From NCBI RefSeq assembly GCF_029027965.1, contig NZ_CP119082.1:414001-478000 (forward strand): 64,000 nt of DNA, written 5' to 3'. Under the pieces are notes generated by a model. That model saw only the letters and a program-made list of their open reading frames with translations. It was not told the DNA's origin and did not search any database. Made by a program: the position numbers and the translations under genes. Position 1 is the stretch's first letter; the number at the start of each line of letters is the position of its first letter. The DNA comes from Paracoccus sp. S3-43. Lineage in GTDB: Bacteria > Pseudomonadota > Alphaproteobacteria > Rhodobacterales > Rhodobacteraceae. This document shows, piece after piece, positions 35,049 to 42,660 of this stretch.

Positions 35049-35537
35049 ATGGAAAGCACTCCGAAATTCGATCTGAAGCGCGATCTTCGGCTGAGGCCCG
35101 CTTCGCCAGGGGATCGCGGCTATCTGCTTGCGCTGGAGGAGCGCTGCATGCGCGGCTATGCCGAAGCCTTGTGGGGGCAGTGGCGCCCCCGTCCGATCAC
35201 CGAAATCGATACGGCAAAATACGTCGTCATCGAAATCTCTGCCCAACATGCTGGCTGTCTGGCAAGGACGGTGACTGATGAGCAATTGTGGATCGACAGC
35301 CTTTACATAGAGCCTGCTTTTCAGAACCTCGGAATAGGCGGCTACCTTCTCGAACAAGATGTATGCCGGGCAGCCGCCAGCGGATTGCCAACGCGGCTCA
35401 GCGTTCTGACGACAAATCCGGCGATCCGTTTCTATGCGCGCCACGGGTTCTTTGTCGAAAAGGAAACAGCCGAACGTCGATATATGCTCCGGCCGGCAGG
35501 CGGCGCTCTGTCGGCACAGCGGCGGCCGTGCAGTTGA
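35049..35537 (+). CDS. GNAT-family N-acetyltransferase
   Basis: A 162-aa acetyltransferase. LRLRPASPGDRGYLLALEE opens the fold, LWIDSLYIEPAFQNLGIGGYLLEQ contains the acetyl-CoA loop (QNLGIGG in place of the usual Q/RxxGxG/A), and IRFYARHGFFVEKETAERRYML ends it. The ATG at 35049 was chosen because the domain starts there; the terminator lies just before it. Acceptor unknown; no operon partner is evident. Confidence 0.82.
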   Translation: MESTPKFDLKRDLRLRPASPGDRGYLLALEERCMRGYAEALWGQWRPRPITEIDTAKYVVIEISAQHAGCLARTVTDEQLWIDSLYIEPAFQNLGIGGYLLEQDVCRAAASGLPTRLSVLTTNPAIRFYARHGFFVEKETAERRYMLRPAGGALSAQRRPCS

Positions 35538-35656
35538 AACCAACGACCGCGGGGCGCTGGCCCGCTTTCGTCGCTTTGGCATCGAACTGACGCGTATGCG
35601 CCACAATTGGCAGCTTTGATGGGTGTATCTGATTCTCAACCAGAAAGGGCCATGAG

Positions 35657-35935
35657 ATGAAAGACGACCGTGACGTCGAGAAGACCCTCGAACTTTCCGC
35701 CTTTGTCGCCGAATTGCGCCGCCTGGCCGATTCCCTCGAAGAGAACGGCAGCTTCGAAATCGAGATCGAAGGCGAAACCGTTCAGATCCCCGCCGACGCC
35801 ATTTTCTCGATCGAGCATGAGCGCGAGGACGGCCGCGAGGAACTGGAGTTCCAGGTGACATGGGGCGAAGCCGAAGACGACGAGGACGATGAAGACGACG
35901 AGGATGACGAATCCTCCGAGGAAGACGAGGCCTGA
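35657..35935 (+). CDS. amphi-Trp domain protein with acidic tail
   Basis: A 92-aa protein matching the amphi-Trp domain: KTLELSAFVAELRRLADSLE forms the first helix, then GSFEIEIEGETVQIPADAI and LEFQVTW complete it. The last 20 residues are almost wholly Asp/Glu, encoded by GAC/GAG/GAT repeats. AGAAAGGG stands upstream of the ATG. The role of the family is unknown; proteins like it tend to occur near CYTH and CHAD genes, as here. A polyanionic tail could mimic or compete with polyphosphate, which is speculation. Confidence 0.82.
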   Translation: MKDDRDVEKTLELSAFVAELRRLADSLEENGSFEIEIEGETVQIPADAIFSIEHEREDGREELEFQVTWGEAEDDEDDEDDEDDESSEEDEA

Positions 35936-36270
35936 AACGGTCCCGTTACCCTGGAACTGCTCGCCTGGCAGGGCATGCCTGCTCTGCCAGACATTCTACG
36001 GAAATGGATCGCCGGATTCTGCCCCAGCCTCGTTTCCCGCGACAGGGAGTTTCCGTCGCCATCGCCACCAGACCGGGCGTGGTGTCGCCATGCGCTGATG
36101 CCCCTGGTCCGACGGGATGATCGCAGGATGCCGGTCGCCGATGCAGCGGGCCTTGGGGCCAATGCCGCGCTGATGCTCACCGCAAGCAAGCCGATGACCG
36201 ACCGCCTTTGAAGCGCCGTCATGTTCGAAGCGCTGCTTTGGCAGCCCTTCTGCCGGTCCGATTGGAGGCG
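35936..36270. other. 335-nt stretch without a supported gene
   Basis: Lies between the amphi-Trp gene and the end of the minus-strand CYTH gene. I see no coding motif, strong hairpin or clear promoter in it. It could hold the downstream parts of both transcripts. Confidence 0.5.
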
Positions 36271-36816
36271 CTACGGATGGTCCACGGATGGCTGTTCGCC
36301 CTGGTGCTGCTTGTTCGCTTCCCGTTTCCGAGCCCGGCGAACCATGTCGGCGAGCTTCTTCTTCCGGGCTCTCACCAGATTGACCTGACGATATTTCTCG
36401 ATCCCCGTCACCTCGGCCGCAACCCATGCGGGCAGCTCGAACGGGGTCTCCTCGCTTGGCAGTTCGATCTCTGCGAGGATGATGCCGTCCAGCAGGCCGT
36501 GATACTCGTCCACGACCCATTCCAGCCCATTGACGAGGACATGGTGCCGGGTTTTCTCGATCACCTCGCCTTTACAATGCCGCTCCAGCAGGACCAGGCC
36601 GTCCGATGCCGGGATTTCGTATTCGAACTCGTCTCGGGCCAGCCCCTTGCGCGGCCCCTTGACAGTCAGCGTCGCCTTCTCGTCATAGAAGCGAATACGG
36701 ATCTTGCGCCCGTCGTAGAAGGCAAGGATCCCGTCTCGAAGCCGTGTGGATCCGGAAACCGCCGCTCTCCAGTCGTCATTGGCAAGAAGAAACTTTCGTT
36801 CGATCTCTGTCGGCAT
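36271..36816 (-). CDS. CYTH-domain protein (triphosphate tunnel metalloenzyme)
   Basis: A 181-aa CYTH protein. The family-defining EIERKFL motif is at residues 4-10, followed by acidic and basic tunnel residues in KIRIRFYDEKATLTVKGPRKG, RDEFEYEIP and ILAEIELPSEETPF. The tail (RARKKKLADMVRRARKREANK) is very basic. The family hydrolyses triphosphate-type substrates such as inorganic tripolyphosphate. It diverges from the RHH-CHAD-ParA-CYTH unit, sharing its 224-nt control region. The ATG at 36816 has an AGGTGCAAAGG leader. Confidence 0.9.
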   Translation of the reverse strand: MPTEIERKFLLANDDWRAAVSGSTRLRDGILAFYDGRKIRIRFYDEKATLTVKGPRKGLARDEFEYEIPASDGLVLLERHCKGEVIEKTRHHVLVNGLEWVVDEYHGLLDGIILAEIELPSEETPFELPAWVAAEVTGIEKYRQVNLVRARKKKLADMVRRARKREANKQHQGEQPSVDHP

Positions 36817-37005
36817 CCTTTGCACCTCCGGCCCCGTCCGAGGTTCATATGACGCGGCGATTGTCGCCGTTGAGTGACAGCAGAGGGCCCGGCCGAAGGC
36901 GATCGCCGCAAGCAAACCCCAGCACCGAGTCCGGGCTGCGCAGGCCTGCCGCAGCCTGTCGCGGACGGGCCGGGGCGCCAATCCGTTTGCCATGTCGCGA
37001 AGAAT

Positions 37006-37023
37006 ATGACATCAAGACGTCAT
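37006..37023 (+). promoter_or_regulatory. Inverted repeat before the RHH gene, candidate operator
   Basis: ATGAC-N8-GTCAT ends 17 nt before the RHH start codon. Small ribbon-helix-helix proteins often repress their own operons through such sites. The arms are short, so this is tentative. Confidence 0.4.
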
Positions 37024-37040
37024 GAAAGCGGGATCACGAT

Positions 37041-37211
37041 ATGGCCAAGAAATCCAAGGACGAGGGCAGGAAGAACACCTCTCTGCGTCTCTCGGGCAAA
37101 ACGCTGAAGGCCCTGAAGATCCGCGCTATCGAAGACGAGACGAGCGTGCAGAAGATCATCGAAAAGCTGGTCGAGGACTATCTTGACCAAACACGAAAGC
37201 CGAAGGCATGA
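37041..37211 (+). CDS. Small ribbon-helix-helix protein
   Basis: A 56-aa protein: basic N-terminus (MAKKSKDEGRKNT), a strand SLRLSGKTLKALKIRAIEDE and the second helix TSVQKIIEKLVEDYLDQ, the pattern of RHH/MetJ-Arc DNA binders or antitoxin-like proteins. Its stop overlaps the CHAD ATG as ATGA, so the two are translationally coupled. It could be an autoregulator or, in a ParA system, the DNA-binding adaptor. No toxin gene follows. Confidence 0.8.
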   Translation: MAKKSKDEGRKNTSLRLSGKTLKALKIRAIEDETSVQKIIEKLVEDYLDQTRKPKA

Positions 37212-38725
37212 CCACTGGCGACGACATCTACTATCTCGCCGCAGCGCGTCTGGGCGACCTGGCCGAGCGGGACGTGCAGAACCTGAAGCCGGTGCTGGAA
37301 TGGACCGAGGGCAGCCGCCCCTTCGCGATCCGGGACTGTTTCGATCAAAGCCTGCGCATGTCGCGGCGCCTGCTTCTGGAGGACGGCGGCCTGCTGGAGC
37401 TGATATCGGCCACGGGCGAAGCGTTGCGCCAGCCCGCCACGCCCCAGGCCCGCTTTGTCGCGGAATTCGCCGAAGGCCCGGTCAAGGCCGCGCTGGCCGG
37501 CCTGTCTCCGCTGCGTGCGCTGCTGCCCATCGTCTCGGGCATGGCCCGATCCGGCCGGCTGGCGCTGATCGACGCCGAGGGCAAGACCCGCGCGCGGGCC
37601 GAATTGCGGGAATTGCAGCCGACCGATGGCAATGCCGTGATCCTGGTGACGCCGCAGGCCCTGCGCGGCTATGACAGGGCCTTTCACGATCTGGTTGCGC
37701 ATATCCGCGACTGCGGGGGGACGCCGCTGGGGGCGGGCAACCTGTATCGGATGATCGACCCGGCCAGCATCGGCTATGTCGCCAAGCCGAAGATCGAGGT
37801 CGGGCGCGAGGAAACCGCATTCGACGCCGCAAATGACCTGATCGACGGCTATCTGCCCGTCGCCCGCGCGAATGAGCAGGGCATCATCGCGGATCTCGAT
37901 ACCGAATTCCTGCATGACTATCGCGTCGCTCTGCGCAAGATCCGCTCGGTGCTGAGCCTGTTCAAGGGCGTCTATGACCCCGGACAGACGGCCGAGTTGA
38001 AGGCGCGCTTCTCGGCGCTGATGGCGCCCACCGGGCCATTGCGCGATCTTGACGTCTATCTGCTGGCGCAGCAGGATTTCTGCGACCTTGTCCCGGAGAG
38101 GATGCATGACGGCCTGGACAGGGTGTTCGCGCGGCTGCGCGACCGGCGAGAGGAAGAGCAGGCCAGGCTTGCCGCCCATTTGCGCAGCAAGGGCTATCAA
38201 AAGGACATCAAGGCGCTGTCCAAGCTGTTTTCCAAACGGCGCAAGTTGTTGCCCGGTCCGAATGCCAGCCGCGCCTCTTTCGATCTGGCCTGCGAGCTGA
38301 TCTGGAAGCGTTATCGCCGGATCCGCCGCATCGCGGCGGACATGACTGCCGACACGCCCGACGAGGAGGTTCACAGGCTGCGCATCGAATGCAAGAAGCT
38401 GCGCTATCTGATGGAATTCTTCGGCCCGGTCTTTCCGCAGGACGATTTTCAAAATGTTCTCAAGCGGCTGAAGGAACTCCAGGATTCCCTCGGCCTGTTC
38501 AACGACTACGCTGTGCAGCAGATCAGGCTTCAGGCTTTCACGGAGGATCTCGGCGATGAGCCGCACAAGCTCGACATGGCCCAGAGCGTCGGTGCGGTGG
38601 TCATCGTGCTGCATCAGAAGCAGCTCGCAGAACGCGAGAAGATCGTCGCAGCCTTCACGCGCTTCAACAGCGACAGGATGCAGCGGACCATCCGCAGATT
38701 GTTCCATGAAGGAAAGGGTTTCTGA
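37208..38725 (+). CDS. CHAD-domain protein with degenerate N-terminal CYTH-like part
   Basis: A 505-aa protein. Residues about 1-190 resemble a worn CYTH domain (SRRLLLEDGGLLELIS, KTRARAELRELQPTDGN) lacking EIERKFL. Residues about 215-500 are a CHAD helical domain with the conserved His/Arg/Lys motifs LHDYRVALRKIRSVLSLFKG, GPLRDLDVYL and VHRLRIECKKLRYLMEFFGP with LKELQDSLGLFNDY. Known CHAD domains bind polyphosphate through these basic residues. It sits between the RHH gene (ATGA overlap) and parA (TGATG overlap). Confidence 0.9.
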   Translation: MTTGDDIYYLAAARLGDLAERDVQNLKPVLEWTEGSRPFAIRDCFDQSLRMSRRLLLEDGGLLELISATGEALRQPATPQARFVAEFAEGPVKAALAGLSPLRALLPIVSGMARSGRLALIDAEGKTRARAELRELQPTDGNAVILVTPQALRGYDRAFHDLVAHIRDCGGTPLGAGNLYRMIDPASIGYVAKPKIEVGREETAFDAANDLIDGYLPVARANEQGIIADLDTEFLHDYRVALRKIRSVLSLFKGVYDPGQTAELKARFSALMAPTGPLRDLDVYLLAQQDFCDLVPERMHDGLDRVFARLRDRREEEQARLAAHLRSKGYQKDIKALSKLFSKRRKLLPGPNASRASFDLACELIWKRYRRIRRIAADMTADTPDEEVHRLRIECKKLRYLMEFFGPVFPQDDFQNVLKRLKELQDSLGLFNDYAVQQIRLQAFTEDLGDEPHKLDMAQSVGAVVIVLHQKQLAEREKIVAAFTRFNSDRMQRTIRRLFHEGKGF

Positions 38726-39474
38726 TGCAGATCATCGCCTGTTATTCCAACAAGGGCGGCGTCGGCAAGACCGCGACGGCGGTGAACCTGGCCTATGCCT
38801 TTGCCGCCTCAGGACGCCGGACCTTGCTGTGCGACCTCGATCCGCAAGGCGCGTCGGGATTCTATTTCCGTGTGAATCCCTCGAAGAAGCTGGTCGATGC
38901 GCAGTTCTTCGAGGATGACGAACGCTTCATCAAGGCGATCCGGGGCAGCGATTATGACAATCTCGACATCCTGCCCGCCAATATGAGCTTTCGCGATTTC
39001 GATGTGTTCCTGTCGCGGATGAAGAACGGCCAGTCGCGCCTGAAAAAGGCGCTGAAGGCGGTCAAGTCCGACTATGACGTGGTGGTGCTGGATTGTCCGC
39101 CGAACATCTCGATGCTGTCGGAGAATGTCTTCCATGCGGCGGATGCCGTGGTCGTGCCGGTGATCCCGACCACCCTGTCGCGACGCACCTTCGAGCAATT
39201 GCTGGAGTTCTTCCAGGCCGCGGACCTGCCCGAGACGAGGATCCACGCGTTCTTTTCCATGGTGCAGAACATCAAGAGCCTGCATGGCGAGACGATCGCC
39301 GAGATGACAGAGGCGCATCCCGGACGCTTCACACAGACGACGATCCCCTTCGCCTCCGACATCGAGCGCATGGGGTTGACCCGCGCCCCGGTTCTGGCAA
39401 CCGCACCAGGCAGCAGGGCCGGCAAGGCCTATCAGGCCCTGTTCGAGGAGATCTTGGGGCGGACGCAGACATGA
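38725..39474 (+). CDS. Solitary ParA/MinD-family ATPase
   Basis: A 249-aa deviant-Walker ATPase: YSNKGGVGKTATAVNLAYAF at residues 7-26 with the signature lysine, LLCDLDPQGASGFYF (A'), and VVVLDCPPNISMLSENVF (Walker B). There is no ParB gene or parS-like repeat nearby, so it is not a plain chromosome or plasmid partition gene. Its start overlaps the CHAD stop and its stop overlaps the CYTH start. Orphan ParAs position cellular cargo on the nucleoid; here the cargo may be polyphosphate granules, an inference from neighbours. Confidence 0.92.
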   Translation: MQIIACYSNKGGVGKTATAVNLAYAFAASGRRTLLCDLDPQGASGFYFRVNPSKKLVDAQFFEDDERFIKAIRGSDYDNLDILPANMSFRDFDVFLSRMKNGQSRLKKALKAVKSDYDVVVLDCPPNISMLSENVFHAADAVVVPVIPTTLSRRTFEQLLEFFQAADLPETRIHAFFSMVQNIKSLHGETIAEMTEAHPGRFTQTTIPFASDIERMGLTRAPVLATAPGSRAGKAYQALFEEILGRTQT

Positions 39475-39925
39475 AGGAAATAGAGCGTAAATTCCTGATC
39501 GAAGCCCGGTGCCCGGGGGGTTGTCCGCCAGGCCGATCCTCCAAGGCTACCTGACCGCCGCCACGGATTCGGTCGAGATCCGGCTGCGGCGCGAGGGCGA
39601 CGATTACTCGCTGACTCTGAAAACGGATGGCGGCCTGACCCGCGAGGAACGGGAGATCGCCTTGGGGGTGATGGAGTTCGAAACCGTCTGGCCCGCGACC
39701 AAAGGCCGGCGGGTCGAGAAAATGCGCCATCGCGGAACCCTGCCGGGCGGGCGGGACTTCGAGATGGACGTCTTTTCCGGGCATCTGGCGCCGCTGATGC
39801 TGGTCGAGGTGGAGTTTCCCTCGGAAGAGGCCGCCCTTTCTTTCGTCCCGCCGGCATGGTTCGGCAAGGACGTGACCGAGGACAAGCGCTACAAGAACAA
39901 GACACTTGCACGCTCCGCCCCCTGA
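39471..39925 (+). pseudogene. Second CYTH gene with a -1 frameshift in a G6 tract
   Basis: The start overlaps parA (ATGA). The first frame gives MKEIERKFLIEARCPGG, the CYTH signature, then shifts and stops at 39552. The rest of the domain (LSARPILQGYLTAATDSVEI, RLRREGDDYSLTLKTDGG, MLVEVEFPSEEAALSF, KRYKNKTLARSAP) continues in another frame to 39925. Adding one G to the run of six near 39519-39524 would join them into a normal ~150-aa protein. It may be a true mutation, a slippage-controlled gene or a sequencing error. Confidence 0.8.
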
Positions 39926-39954
39926 GCGGGTTCACCAAGACTTGGCGGTGATCA

Positions 39955-40213
39955 GGGCCTTGATCGCAAGATCTTCAGCGGCGATATCTCGCCCGAGTTC
40001 GGCCTCGCGCTGGTGTCGAAGGATCTGAACCTCGCCTTGGCCTGTGGCGCGAGGTTGGATGTTCCCGTGGGCCTGGGTGCGGCCGCCTCGCAGGTCTATG
40101 CGCTGTCCCGGGCGGACGGCTTCGGGTCGGACGACTGGTCTGCCGTAATCGACACCCTCAGGCTCAAGGCTGCGTTGTCAGGCAAGGAGTTCGGCGGCCA
40201 TGAGAGTTGTTGA
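39955..40213 (+). pseudogene. 3-hydroxyisobutyrate dehydrogenase/GarR-like gene, C-terminal fragment
   Basis: The translation GDISPEFGLALVSKDLNLAL, then DVPVGLGAAASQVYALSRAD and DWSAVIDTLRL is the helical end of beta-hydroxyacid dehydrogenases, including the LVxKDL-LAL motif with the catalytic-region lysine. The N-terminal NAD domain is missing. It lies beside a LacI regulator and a truncated sugar ABC gene and is part of one decayed sugar-acid locus. Confidence 0.7.
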
Positions 40214-40262
40214 CACCCTGGGCGCGCTTGCATTGGGCGGCGCTCGTCGCGCCGTCCACAGG

Positions 40263-41306
40263 CTATGTGCTTTGCCGATGCATTACACTGAACCCGGTAT
40301 CAATGACGATGTTGCGCTTGGGATCAGTCGTATTGAGCTGCTCAATGATCAGGCGCGCGGCCTCGCTTCCGATCAAATCGCCGGCAGGGCGGATGGTCGA
40401 GAGGGCCGGATTGCAGGATGCGGCAAAGCCCAGGTCTCCGAACCCGATGACGGCGTATTCATCGGGGATTTTCTTGCCACGCCGCTGCGCCTCGAAAACC
40501 ACCCCCAGGGCGATCGAGTCGTTGGAGCAGCCGATCCCCACCCTTTGCTGGCCTTTCGTTTCCTCAAGTGCCTGGGTGAAGAGGATGCCGCCCAATTCCG
40601 TGGTCGCGGCGGCGGGATGGGTCAGATGGCGGACCGGGACGCCCAGTTCGCGTGCGGTGGCCAGGAATCCCTCGGCCCGCTGTGCCGCACGCTTGTCCTG
40701 GTGGGTGCGACCGCTGAGATACACAAGCGAACGATATCCGCGGGACACCAGATGCCGTGCGGCGGCGGCGCCGACCTGATCATGATGAAACCCCACCGCA
40801 AGATCGATCGGAGCCGAGCCTCCCAGTTCCCAGATCTGGACAACCGGAATTTTGGCGGCCTGTAGCATTCGTTCTGTCGTAGCGCTGTGATGCAGCCCGG
40901 TGACCACGATGGCGGCGGGCGCCCACGACAGGGTGGCGCGAACCAGTTCCTCTTCGGTGGCCGGGTGGTATTCAGTATGTCCCAAGAGCATCTGCAATCT
41001 GGCGCGACCTAATTCGTGCTGAAGCGCTGCGACGGTTTCGGCAAAGAACGCGTTCCTGACCGATGGCACGACCACGCCAACCACGCGAGACGAAGCGGCC
41101 GCGAGTCCGCCGGCGATCAGGTTGGGAACATAGTTCAACTGCCTGATTGCGGTTTGAATCGTCTCTCCAGCGCTGGAGGATACGGATTCGGGGCGGCGCA
41201 GGAACAGCGAAACCGTCGAGGGCGAGACGCCGGCATGTCTTGCGACATCCATCATCGTCACGCCTTGAATCTTGCGCCGCTTTCTCGGCGCGCGGTTCTC
41301 AGCCAT
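40263..41306 (-). CDS. LacI-family transcriptional regulator
   Basis: A 347-aa repressor. The helix-turn-helix MMDVARHAGVSPSTVSLFLR and hinge LNYVPNLIAGGLAA come first; the periplasmic-binding-like sensor shows VVGVVVPSVRNAFFAE, VGIGCSNDSIALGVVFEA and VIGFGDLGFAASCNPALSTI. The ATG at 41306 has GGAGAC upstream. It resembles GntR/IdnR-type sugar-acid regulators. It diverges from the truncated ABC ATPase gene, which was probably its target, and appears intact although the neighbourhood has decayed. Confidence 0.9.
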   Translation of the reverse strand: MAENRAPRKRRKIQGVTMMDVARHAGVSPSTVSLFLRRPESVSSSAGETIQTAIRQLNYVPNLIAGGLAAASSRVVGVVVPSVRNAFFAETVAALQHELGRARLQMLLGHTEYHPATEEELVRATLSWAPAAIVVTGLHHSATTERMLQAAKIPVVQIWELGGSAPIDLAVGFHHDQVGAAAARHLVSRGYRSLVYLSGRTHQDKRAAQRAEGFLATARELGVPVRHLTHPAAATTELGGILFTQALEETKGQQRVGIGCSNDSIALGVVFEAQRRGKKIPDEYAVIGFGDLGFAASCNPALSTIRPAGDLIGSEAARLIIEQLNTTDPKRNIVIDTGFSVMHRQST

Positions 41307-41512
41307 CCGAGTCTCCTTATTCCGCAGCGCAAGGATAGGCTCATGTCTCCCAGAGCTCAAGGATGTTCGCGTTAATATATTGATTAATAATGAAAGCTCG
41401 GTGGGTTGGGCTAAGGGATCATAAGTGTTGCTCAGACCAAATCGTAGCGCAATTATATGCCGAGAATAGGGCGCCCAGGCGCGTCACCGGGAATCCACAA
41501 GGGGGGAGCCGT

Positions 41513-42270
41513 ATGGGAGCGGTCAGTTTCCGCAAGCTTGGCAAGAGCTATGGCGCACTACGCATCGTGGAGGATATCGACCTTGAGATCGCCGACGGTG
41601 AGTTTGTCGTGCTGGTCGGCCCTTCAGGTTGCGGCAAGTCGACGACATTGCGGATGCTGGCCGGGCTGGAATCCATTACCTCGGGCGAGGTCCGTATCGG
41701 CGACACCATGGTCAACGACCTGCAGCCGCGCGAACGCGACATCGCCATGGTGTTCCAGGATTATGTGCTTTATCCGCACAAGACCGTTCGCGACAATCTC
41801 GGCTTCAGCCTGAAGGTGCGTGGTGTCGAGCGGAGCGAGGCCGTCCGTCTCATCGACGAAGCGGCGACGATGCTGGGCATCTCGCATCTATTGGACCGTC
41901 GCCCCGGCCAATTGTCCGGCGGCCAGCGCCAGCGTGTCGCCATGGGCTGGGCGATCGTGCGCCGACCGCAGGTCTTTCTGTTCGATGAACCGCTGTCGAA
42001 TCTCGACGCTCAGCTCCGTGGCCAGGTGAGGACCGAGATCAAGAAGCTGCACCAGGCGTTGAAGACGACAATCATCTACGTGACGCATGACCAGGTCGAG
42101 GCGATGACCCTGGCCGACCGCATCGTGATCCTGCGCGGTGGTATCATCGAACAAGTCGGCACCCCGGATGAGGTCTACAACACGCCGACCAATGTCTTTG
42201 TCGGCAGCTTCATCGGCGCGCCGGCAATGAATTTCGTGCGCGGCCGGATGCAGGGCGGCGTGGCGCATTG
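41513..42270 (+). pseudogene. Sugar ABC transporter ATPase (UgpC/MalK type), C-terminus lost
   Basis: From the ATG at 41513 (preceded by GGGGGGAG) the nucleotide-binding domain is complete: [43 protein letters not shown] and [16 protein letters not shown], then [15 protein letters not shown]. Homology ends at [13 protein letters not shown] (about 42250). The regulatory OB/TOBE domain (some 100 residues) is missing; the frame runs on to 42664 through unrelated sequence. There are no permease or binding-protein genes, so the transporter is not functional as a unit. Confidence 0.75.
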
Positions 42271-42660
42271 GCTTTTGAAAACAGCTCTAACTTGCGCACG
42301 CGCGGCGCCGACCGGCTGCTTGATGAGCCGATCTGAAATGGGCGCGGACATGTCGGTGATCCTGCTGATCCGGCGGTGCTGGCCTTTCTGGTGGACCGGC
42401 CAGCCGAAGGTGCGGTCCCGCATCGACCTGCTGTGGGCATGTCGCGATCTTCATCCTGACGATCATCGGCATCTGTCGATTGAGGGTCCAAGTCAGGATG
42501 TGGCCCATGACGTGATGCTTTCGACCGGATGGAGGATGCTGTCGCATCCGCCGCTGGTCAGGACGGGGCGGGTGGCGGATGCGACAGCATCGGCCATCCC
42601 GCGGGTTGCGCCATGGCCCCCGAGCGCGCAGACTGGTCCTATCATGAAGGGGAGGCGGGA
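42271..42660. other. Unassigned stretch before ggt
   Basis: About 390 nt reached by read-through of the broken ABC gene. I recognise no domain on either strand. It contains the long inverted repeat at 42535-42591 and must hold the ggt promoter, but no clear -35/-10 pair stands out. Confidence 0.5.
42535..42591. repeat. Perfect 18-bp inverted repeat upstream of ggt
   Basis: GATGCTGTCGCATCCGCC (42535-42552) and its exact complement (42574-42591) enclose a 21-nt loop, ending 69 nt before the ggt ATG. No T-tract follows. It could be an RNA hairpin in the ggt leader, a protein site or the scar of an insertion. Confidence 0.85.

Noticed and set aside
37041..38725. RHH-CHAD pair as toxin-antitoxin
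   Set aside because: The second gene is a large CHAD protein, not a toxin family; the coupling fits an ordinary operon.
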